From positions 558,001 to 622,000 of the forward strand of contig JBCAML010000019.1 in assembly GCA_038503075.1 (NCBI GenBank): a DNA stretch of 64,000 nucleotides, given 5' to 3'. The notes below the pieces were generated by a model, which ran no database searches, was not told the DNA's origin, and saw only the letters and a program-made list of their open reading frames with translations. The first letter of the stretch is position 1. Every line of letters begins with the position of its first letter. The position numbers and the translations under genes are program-made. This document shows, piece by piece, positions 55,497-64,000 of this stretch. Source of the stretch: Gyromitra esculenta. Taxonomy: Eukaryota; Ascomycota; Pezizomycetes; Pezizales; Discinaceae.

Positions 55497-56714
55497 GGCA
55501 ATCGAACCAGATGAATATTCGATCCCGGAGAGTTTTTAGATCTACTGTGGGTATGATCGACTCTACTTTTGTCTGCACATGTCGGATGAATTACCGGGCT
55601 CGTCATTGTTTTCCTAAGAGTAATGACGTGTGGAGTTGCCCGTTTCAAAATGCTCGAGCCTTGAACGTGCAGCTGCAAGATTAATATTCAGCCAACCAAT
55701 AGGGACTAAGAGTAGGAAGGATAAGCTATTTTTCCGATCCCACAGGCTATCAAGGAGGAGAGCTACCCAGTCCACGGCTCACTTTCCCACTCGTCATTAC
55801 GCTGCTTCAACTAAAGGTGCCTGAGTACATGTAATTATATGTAACTTGGCACCGGTGCCGAAAACAAGCCTCAAATCGAGCGTTTCAAAGTGAACTTTGG
55901 TGACAAGATGCATAGAATGGTGTTCTGTACCTAAGGGTCCACAATATTATAACTATTTCTTCATGAGAGCCTCAAGAACCAATTGGTAAGGTACCTAATT
56001 TACACTCAGTTGGCCTATATAGGCTAAGTCAAGGGTAAGGATCTATCATTTAGACGAAACACGTTACCCGTAGTCCAACTGCATTCCCTCTTAGGTAAGT
56101 GGAGTCAATTCTGGAAAAAATTCGCCTGCAAAATTCACCAGATGTTTAATTATCGAGAGTGCAGTTAACGGTTTACACATAGGCTTCTTAGTCACAAGAT
56201 GTCACTCGCTATCTATAAGCCACTGATTCTAGGATAATTTCGGCAACGCAGCCCACATCATTAAAATATTTTCGTGTGATTAAAGGGCGGTTTAATCCTT
56301 TAGTCAGTCCCATTTTTCACACATTTTTAGTGAGGTTATTAACAGCAGAAACTAGCCGGAGGGGGTGTCGCGACGACCTCTTCTCTGAGGATTCTGCCAA
56401 TAGAACAGTTGTCACAGCATGATCCTAGCCTTTCGCCACTCTTCTAAGAATAACTCCTGTGCCTGAAAATGAACGAAGGGAGACGTGACCAAAGATGAAA
56501 TTTGGATTGTAGAGTCTGTGAGAGACTTTAGCATTTGTTTTTGTCCACCCCTCTCAAAACTCTTAATATCACTAAGAAGGTGAGAAAAACAAGTCCACAT
56601 CTCCTATCATGATTACATGTACCTTATCTAGTAGCTATTTGAGTATAATATCACTTAGGAATATGCCCCCAGAAGGGGTTCTATAAAACGAAGAACTGCT
56701 AGTATGCTATATGC
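55497..56714. other. Intergenic, nothing recognised
   Basis: No frame with a domain and no clear terminal repeats. Possibly decayed repeats. Confidence 0.4.
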
Positions 56715-57983
56715 ATTAGCAAAAATAATTATATCTCCTGGGGATCGGGTGTGTCTCTCCGTGAGACGTTTTCCTCCCTAAACTCCCTAAGCTCTCGAAG
56801 AAGTTGGGCGCAGACCTCTCCTTCGGGAGAAACACCCTCCCTAGAGAACCTTAGGCGAACCCTAACCCACGGGATTTGGAGAAAAATTTGATGGATTCTC
56901 TTGCTAGAGAGCCCTGACCCACGTTTTTAGGAAGAAGTAAACCCTAACCCACACGACTTTGAGCACTTAGTCACGCCTGTCTTCGCTCCAACCCCTAAAT
57001 TCTTCCTTCCACACCCACATCGACACCCTAGGAAGCTGTTCTAGGGACTGCTCTAGAGATAGCTCGCTAGTAGCCATATAGACGCGCTCCGAGCCCCCCA
57101 AAGCCTACCTAGGAAACAGCTATATCCACTGCCTACCACCTACCAAAAAGATGCTCCCTTTCAAGCCCTAGAAAGCTCGCCTACGAGATAGCTATATAGA
57201 GACACCTGAAGGCTGCTAGGATCGTGGGAAGGGCAGTATCCTAGAGAGGTGCAGTATCATGGAGGAGGTGGGGGGAGTATATCGGCCCGAGTGTCATACA
57301 CATACATTGTACATGGAGCATAAAGCATAGATATAGACTAGGAATAAACATTTTCGTGAAACAAAAAATACACTATCCCAAATAGGCGACGTGACGAGCG
57401 TGACATCCGCAGTATATCACGCTTTTTGACCCTCTCCATCGAGCTCCTGGAGATATTTTGGAGGTATTTTGGAGGACGCAGAAGGCTCTCCAGGCGTGAC
57501 TAAATGCTCAAAGTCGTGTGGGCTAGGGCTCTCTAGCAAGAGGATCCCTCAAAATTTTCTCCAAGTCCAGTGAGTTAGGGTTTGCCTAAGGTTCTTTAGG
57601 GGGGGGGTTCTCCTGGAGGACGAGGGATGGGAGGTATGATAGCTGTTTTCTCCGGGAGGAAAAAGCTGCAGCAGAGAGGTGCAAGTGCTCTGAGATGAGA
57701 GGCCTGCTCTCTCGCTTCTCTAGGAGGTCGGAGCTCAGGGAGCTCAGGGAGAAAAACGCCTCCCGGGGAGCTGCACCCGATCTCTAGGAGGCATAATTAC
57801 AGCACCGGGAAGGGAGGTGAAATTGGTACAGTATTCGTATATCATTCTCACGAATGCGGGAGTAAATTGGTAGTGCTACAGAGTTCTCAAAGGTAATACG
57901 GTAGTCATTCTGATCTATTCCTACACTTTCTAACAATATGGTGCCAAAAACACCCCACTTTCCGGTGCTGTATTTTTGCTGAT
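56715..57983. mobile_element. TIR element gamma, full copy with long arms
   Basis: Ends ATTAGCAAAAATAATTATAT and, reversed, ATCAGCAAAAATAATTATGC. Imperfect inverted arms of about 350 bp follow (56,715-57,060 against 57,440-57,800). Each arm holds copies of AACCCTAACCCAC or its complement beside 'tctctagcgagag'-like blocks. There is no transposase; the middle (57,060-57,440) is non-coding. A TA-type MITE sits in the right terminus. No clean target duplication found. Confidence 0.65.
57800..57970. mobile_element. MITE (171 bp) nested in element gamma, TA target
   Basis: Ends CAGCACCGGGAAGGGAGGTG and, reversed, CAGCACCGGAAAGTGGGGTG, flanked by TA (57798-57799, 57971-57972). Skipping it restores the gamma terminus. 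Confidence 0.82.
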
Positions 57984-58583
57984 GTGCCCTCTTATATAGT
58001 ATGGAGAATACCGTATTTTACACATGTAGAAGAAACGATCGACTTGGAGAGACGAACGCAACAAAGACGAGTACTTAACTCTTGCGTAACCAACTTGCAT
58101 ATTGCTCAGAGGATCGAGGATCAGCTACATAGAGAGATTAGTCGAAGTGTTTTCATGTTTGTCATAGTAGCTAGCGCCTCTATACCACACTATACTCAAA
58201 CATAGTAGAGAGGAGGCATTATAAATACCCCCGTAATGGATGTAAACTCTGAGTCGGATCATCAGCAACGACTCGGAAGAGCCAGCCTTATCAATATTAT
58301 AATCGGCTTAGCAGTTATTTCTGTCCATATTACTCTTTATCTCTGTGAATATTTTTTATCCTTGTTTAGCAAGGCCTTCAGCCATTCAGCGATAGTTTTG
58401 TTCCTTACTATTGAAAGTTGTTCAGCGGAACTTGCTCAATCTCTATTTCGAACTCTGCGGTTATCCTCGAGCGGTTCATAAAGAACGATTAGGACTTGTA
58501 CTTGAGTATTGTGTTGCGGATAGCAATTGGTTACCTAAAGCTACTAAGAGATTCCTTGTGTGGCAAGAAGTACAGGTCTGACA
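57984..58583 (+). repeat. Decayed LTR-C variant
   Basis: Homologous to 24,660-25,257, including gcattataaataccc (TATA box about 58,218) and the end GGTCTGACA. Its 5' part is lost next to gamma. Confidence 0.72.
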
Positions 58584-58885
58584 GTGCTGTTCTTTTTTTG
58601 GGGGGGACTCAATTTTGCAATTCTACCAACTAACTTTGTTTGATTTTAATACATAGTATTCCTCATCCCTTAACATCCTCATTAGGCCTCTCCGGGAAGT
58701 TGCAGAATGGGAATCAAAATTGGCAGCTTTTACGTGCACCACCGCCTGTCAACAGACTTTTCCCGACCTGTAGCACTCATGCCGCTGACATTAAAATTAG
58801 TCACGCGATCACATTTGCGTGGTCAAGCCTCAAGATATCAGCAGAATTTGGCACGTGATTAATTTTAAAGTTGGTGGCGTGAGTA

Positions 58886-59457
58886 CTACGGGTGTAGGGG
58901 AAAGTGATGAGAAACTGGATACCTTCCCGTAAAATCTGGATTCAAGGCTAGAGTAGTTCAGACAAACGAAAGCCAGAATTTAAACCTGAACTTCAGATCT
59001 ATTAACAGTAGCAGTACCAAGTTTGATGATTACCGATAATTTTTTTCACAGGAAAATCGTGAAAATTAGCAGATATCTCCCAATACACACTGCTATACTA
59101 CATGTAGTAGTAACTCTGTATAGAAACCTCTCTTTTCTCGTTATTTGAAGAATTGCAACCGTAGAACTGGCATAGGTGACCTCTTCTGGCATTGTTTCTG
59201 GTTGCCACGGCATATCGCTTTCCTTCAACTTGAAGGGATCTGAAGGGCTTTAGATATCTGGAAGAGGAGTGGGGACTCCTTGTCATGATTCTACAACATG
59301 AAATTGTCAAATCGGTTGTCAGGTGTGTCTCAGCCTACTTTACTACTCTGAAGTACTTTAGATTTTTACGGGAAGCCATCCACTGATTAGATAAATGCAA
59401 GGCACCTACGGCAAGATTATCTAATCAGATTCTCGTCACTTTCACCTACACCCATAG
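58886..59457. mobile_element. Inverted-repeat element M8 (572 bp)
   Basis: Ends CTACGGGTGTAGGGGAAAGT and, reversed, CTATGGGTGTAGGTGAAAGT. TA lies on the left (58884-58885) and TG on the right (59458-59459), the latter probably a mutated TA. A further inverted match CTTCCCGTAAAA lies inside. Non-coding. Confidence 0.65.
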
Positions 59458-59459
59458 TG

Positions 59460-59715
59460 CAGGGGGTAACGGCCAGATGGCGGACACTGTCTAATGGCGG
59501 ACAGGAGTCAGGTCTACTTGGCAAGAACTTGGCAAGAACTATAGAGGGTACAGGACTATTATGAGGGTACAGGACCATAAGACAGCTATCAAAAAATTTA
59601 GAAAACCAGTACCCTATCCCTATCCATTGTCCTGTACCCTCTTGATAGTTCTTTGCCAAGCCCCAAGCCCCTGCCCGCTATTAGACCGTGTCCGCTATTC
59701 GGCCGTTGCCCCCTG
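59460..59715. mobile_element. MITE M7 (256 bp) inserted at the flank of M8
   Basis: Ends CAGGGGGTAACGGCC and, reversed, CAGGGGGCAACGGCC; inverted homology continues for over 100 bp (TGTCCGCnAT, GGTACAGGAC). TA on the right (59716-59717), TG on the left. Confidence 0.8.
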
Positions 59716-59884
59716 TATATGTCGTACCATGAGTCCCATAACCCTAACCCAAGAACCAATTAATCCACGTGACGTATAGTAACCAGTCGCGACAGCCACA
59801 ACACCAAAAGCCATCCTGTTAGAGGTTAAACTGGGTTCATAGGGTGCTCACCGACGCGTCTTGGTCCTGAAACGATCCACCATC

Positions 59885-61766
59885 ATGTCAACACCGAACG
59901 AGAGGTCCGAGAACCTTCAGAGACAGGGTCAGGCTGCATATCGAAGCAAGCAATTCAAATCTGCCATGAAGCTATTCTCACAAGCTTTAGAGAACCCCAA
60001 TATATCACCTGCACTTCGAATCCGTATTTTAGACAACCGCGCCGCAACCCAAGAAAAGATCGGGGGGACTGAAAACCTACGAGCCGCCCTCGCTGATGCT
60101 AAGATGATGATACAGCTACAGAAAACCTGTGTGAACGGGTATCTCCGTGCGGGAAAGATTTTACAATTGCAGGGGAATGACAAACTTGTGCTAGATTTTT
60201 ATAAGTACGGGCTTAAAAAGCTTGCCCCTAATGATGACAATGGAAAAAAAGTGAGTGTACTTTCGAGGTAAAGAGTACCAATTTACGAGCTGACAAACTT
60301 CTAATAGTATCTCAATGAAATGTATCAGAAAGTCCTTGCTCGGATGGAGGGACCAAAGGTCACCAAATGCTTCGATATGATGTTAATCCTACCACTGGAA
60401 CTCGTAGAGATGATTCTTCGGAAGCTCCCCTTCCATACTCTCATGTATGTATTGAAGAGTATCTCAGATGTTGCTTGATTAGCTTCCTGTTCGTAATTCT
60501 GATGCAATAAAAGGCTTGCCCAAGGCGTCTCAAAAACATGGCAACAATTCCTTACTACAAGCTATCAGACCTACAGTACCGTCGATTTCTCTGCCGCCAA
60601 ACGTCAAGTAAGCAAGTACGCTCTCAAAACTTGCGTCAAACGCTCGAAGGGGAAAATTACAAAACTGATCGTGAGCCGATCGGGTTTCTCGGAAGGCGAA
60701 CTTTTAGTATATCTTGCAGCTCGATGCAAAGATTTATCGTATGTTGAGGTTAGAGGAAATAGTTTTGCGAGCTTTTCCATTGTGGAAATGACAAAAATTG
60801 CAGGAAACTTGAAAACTTTAGTGTTCAGTTGCTCTACGGGCATCAGTGCTATTGTGGAAGTCATAGGTCAATGCGACAAACTTGAATTACTCGAGTGCAC
60901 CAACGTTATAGCCAATGTCGTGGCCTTGTGGAATCCAGAAAAGCCGATGAGGCTTCGTAGGCTATTGTTAGCCTCGAATAATAACTCACCATTTCTACAA
61001 CTAAATTTGGTAGGTTTGGGTTCTCATGGAAGTTCACATATATTCTAATAGATGATTTACGCTACAGCCGAAATTACTGGAGCTGCTGCCGAGGTTGCAA
61101 GAGTTGGAGCTCCAAGGTTGGGCTGGGCGTCATCCGCGATTGGATTTCTCCGCCACCAAGGACCTCAGAGTCTTGACCCTCACCCAGATATCTTCCCTAG
61201 AAGAATTTCCGTTGCTTCCATCCGCAATTCGAAAGCTAGACCTCTCTGGAAACCCTCATCTGATCTGCACCCTTGAATGTATTGCTGCGTCGCCGCTCCC
61301 GAACCTCGAGTCACTCAACATTAGTTCAAACCCCAAAATTAAGAACGAGATTGTTCTCGCACTCCTTGAACCTTCCTTGGAGCACCACTGCCTCCGCGTT
61401 TTGAAGATGAACATGTGTCCACACCTCGATTTTGACTCACTAGATTGGCTCTTTGATGTAGGGTACGGGGAGAATATGGAAGAACTGAACATGGCCGGAA
61501 ACTGCACGTTTGGGGATCAGGTCTCAAAGGAGCTTGGAAAGTTGAAGGGTTTGAAGAGGCTAGATATATCTAATACGATGATCTCTGGTATTGGCGTATT
61601 AAATTTAGTTGGTAGAAGCGGAAATTCTATTGAATGGCTATGTCTTGATGGATGTGGGTATGTAGGCTATGATGCGGTGCAAAAGGTCAGGGGAATGGGG
61701 GTAACAGTATCGCATAAGTTAACGGGGGATCAAAAGGGTGGGAAAAGAATCCGTTATCGGGATTGA
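59885..61766 (+). CDS. TPR / F-box / leucine-rich-repeat protein, Pof3-Dia2 type
   Basis: Likely substrate receptor of an SCF ubiquitin ligase; S. pombe Pof3 and budding yeast Dia2 share this domain order and protect replication and genome stability. Exons 59885-60250, 60308-60444, 60514-61009 and 61068-61766 give 565 aa in frame. The N-terminal TPR region (residues 5-125) has GQAAYRSKQFKSAMKLFSQA and LDNRAATQEKIG. The F-box (about 140-185) has LPLELVEMILRKLPFHTL and SKTWQQF. Leucine-rich repeats follow (LKTLVFSCS, LQELELQGW, IRKLDLSGNP, LESLNISSNP, LKRLDISNT). The start was chosen at MSTPN because the nine upstream codons lack support. Orthology is inferred from architecture only. Confidence 0.83.
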
Positions 61767-63408
61767 TGAGTCGAGAGAAACTGTACGCTCAGCTACGTCT
61801 GAAGTTTGGATAGTCATTAATTTATCATATTTGAGGGTTCCAGGGAGTGAATTTGAAAGCTTCGTGTTGACTAGCTTTAGTAGGAATGGTTTAGTGGCCG
61901 TTAGGAGCTGATGAGTTGTATCAAGAGACTCTTATGGACAATTACAACTAGAACTGTCTACTTCCTGTTCTGGAGAGAAGGGATATACTATGGGTAAAGA
62001 AGACGATGTATACTAGATTGAGTAATGAACAAAGCGGAAAATAAAGTGCAAAAAAGTATATTCGAGGATGTATAAATTTGTATGGATGTGAGGGAGATTA
62101 CAATGCTCCTTAGGTAATATAGGGAATTGCCAATAATATAGGTAGTTGAAGTGACTCATTTTTGTTAAGATGCTCTTGAGATCAAGTGCCTTAAAATCGC
62201 TCTATAAGGGCATATTTTTAGTCTCGGTAAGAATCACTTCATTTCTACTATACTCTTGTTATAGAATCTATGCCGTGCAAGGGTACAGAATCGTCCCGTT
62301 GCACTGTAATAGCTGATTGTCACAATAGTTAGCCCTATACGTAGGCCTAGTAGATGTATAGTCATGTAAGAAAGGTCTCGATACCCCACCTCACCAGCAA
62401 GACGGCCACTGAGGTGTCAGGGCTTTTCTCTCACGTACTTAATGTAGTAAACTATCGATTGCACAGTAGCACAGTATACCACTCAATATAGTCTAAGAAT
62501 ACTCTACAGACATAGTTGATTGGTAAACTATGAGCTTTAAGACATCACTTATGGAGAATGAAGTACATATCAATACGTATTTTTTTCCCTAAAAATCCCC
62601 ATAGTCGGCTCTATATGTAAAATACTGTATAACTACTGGCTGAGGGAACAAAATGGGTCTCTCTGCTTGTTGGGCTTGCGGCTCAGGACCTGTCTGACCA
62701 GTAAGGACATGATATCCTCCTGTTGTCTCAACCCGGGCTATTTCGCTATTTTCGAGATTAGGTATATGGTATAACTCGCCGTAGCTGGGTTGCGGAAACG
62801 TGGTAGGTGGATGATAACTTAAGTACCGTAACTTACATATCGTAATATCCAGTTTTCAAAATTGTCAATGATATCTAGGTAGGAGAACACTAGGGGATGC
62901 CGTGGCGGTACTGAATCGACATCACGATAAATTTATCTTTGCCATATTATTGCATTTTCCTTTTCTTAATAGGTGCGATATACTACATGTATGGGAAAGT
63001 ATGCGATCTCACCAAGCGCACATACATGTAGCCATAACACTCGCATGTGAGTCCCATTGCAAACCTAAAAGCATCCTATCATTAGCTTTCCCAACGAATT
63101 CACGAAACCAAATTCAGATAAAAATCTACACTAAAACTTCGTTCTACGCCCCGTTATATTTCACCACGTTGTTCCTCTAGATCTTGACCACTAGGCTCCT
63201 AAGGAAAAGGAAGAGAGCAAATTATATGGGGAATCACAAAAATGAATGAATAATAACCTCCATCCGAAACAGAACACATGTACAATACTACTTTGAGTAC
63301 TTATTAATCAATCAACACCCCGCTAAATTAATTTACTCTCCCCAATCAAAAAGAGCGGTACAGGTTTTTTTTGCTAGGTGCCCCCTCAACAGCAAAGTTA
63401 ATTTTTCT
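61767..63408. other. Intergenic between the F-box gene and RPB2
   Basis: Convergent 3' flanks, AT-rich, no frame with a domain. No TIR element or LTR of the families listed elsewhere was found. Confidence 0.5.
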
Positions 63409-64000
63409 CTAATTCCTAACGCTAACCCCAGATCTTTTGCTGTACATTCTTGCTGCGATATTCATGCTCGCAAGCTCCTGGAATAGCAGCTTCGCGGCAT
63501 ACGGCAGATGGATTTGTGAAATTTTGGTCTTATTTCTACACGGCCTGCATTCGAAAAGGTTCTTCTTCAGGTTACTGTATAAATTTCCGTTAGGATATCT
63601 TTCACCAAAGCTTAGAAGTATTGTGTCCAGGATAAAATGCTAGGAGAGGGCTAAACTTACGCGATTGGCGTCATCAGCCCGCAAATATCGCAGATATGTA
63701 CCCTGAACGCATCCGACACCTCAAACAGTCTCTCCTTCAAAAACGCGCTTGCTCCATGCGCAATCATACAATCACGTTCCATTTCCCCAAAACGTAGACC
63801 ACCATCCCTTGCACGACCCTCCACTGGTTGCCTCGTAAGAATTTGCACAGGCCCTCTAGCTCTCGCATGGATTTTATCATCTACCATATGCCTCAAGCGT
63901 TGATAGTATGTCGGCCCTAAGAATACCTGCGCGACGAGCTTCCGCCCAGTATAGCCGTTGTACATGACCTCAAATCCACGAGACTGATATCCATTTTGGC
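63409..64000 (-). CDS. RPB2: RNA polymerase II second-largest subunit Rpb2, C-terminal part
   Basis: Catalytic-core subunit of RNA polymerase II. Only the 3' end is inside the window: exon 63661-64000 (continues right) and last exon 63409-63574, with intron 63575-63660. Diagnostic blocks are [40 protein letters not shown] and [18 protein letters not shown]. The zinc-binding clamp is C-x2-C in HICDICG and C-x2-C in ECRPCRNKT, split by the intron. It ends [20 protein letters not shown] followed by a 13-residue tail. The clamp sequence fits Rpb2 rather than the Pol I or Pol III paralogues. Confidence 0.93.

Noticed and set aside
56840..56960. Interstitial telomere or chromosome-end fusion (AACCCTAACCC)
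   Set aside because: Single units separated by 40-60 bp inside a TIR element; no tandem (TTAGGG)n array.

Overview
The window is nuclear DNA of a filamentous ascomycete fungus. Its genes carry short GT-AG introns of about 45-140 bp and encode a fungal gene set including a White Collar-2-type PAS/GATA protein and an Ost5-type subunit. The left half is packed with Ty3/gypsy and non-LTR retrotransposons, which fits a repeat-rich Pezizomycete such as a truffle or morel relative; that placement is inference only. Exon boundaries were worked out by eye and may be off by a base or two.

Layout. (1) 1-30,933 is a retrotransposon graveyard. Gypsy copy Gyp-1 (1-1,864) sits inside the pol gene of Gyp-2 (1,865-4,965). 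A block of LINEs follows (5,235-14,304), all on the minus strand: an inactivated two-ORF LINE (LINE-2) with one ORF1-only LINE inside it (LINE-1) and another abutting its 5' end (LINE-3). A histone H3-like gene cut by a solo LTR lies at 14,967-16,095. A third gypsy copy (Gyp-3, about 18,155-24,307) is shattered by LTRs and TIR elements, and a fourth (element D, about 26,076-30,933) is shattered by eight nested LTRs, seven of them with exact 5-bp target duplications. (2) 32,214-52,496 is a dense gene island: ELL(-), GCN5(-), OST5(+), RAD1(+), RAD50(-), wc-2(+), CHK1(+). (3) 52,497-59,884 is gene-free and holds nested short TIR elements with TA target duplications, a long-armed TIR element and an LTR relic. 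(4) 59,885-64,000 holds a TPR/F-box/LRR gene (Pof3/Dia2 type) and the 3' end of RPB2, which runs off the right edge.

How the parts work together. RAD1 (9-1-1 clamp), RAD50 (MRN complex), CHK1 (checkpoint kinase) and the Pof3/Dia2-like F-box gene all serve the DNA damage and replication checkpoint and lie within 23 kb. ELL, GCN5, wc-2 and RPB2 serve RNA polymerase II transcription and its chromatin or light control. The gypsy elements share RNA signals readable directly: a U UUA AAC slippery heptamer before the gag stop followed by a covarying stem, a primer-binding site complementary to the element's own R region (Tf1-like self-priming), and a covarying U5 hairpin with a constant loop.
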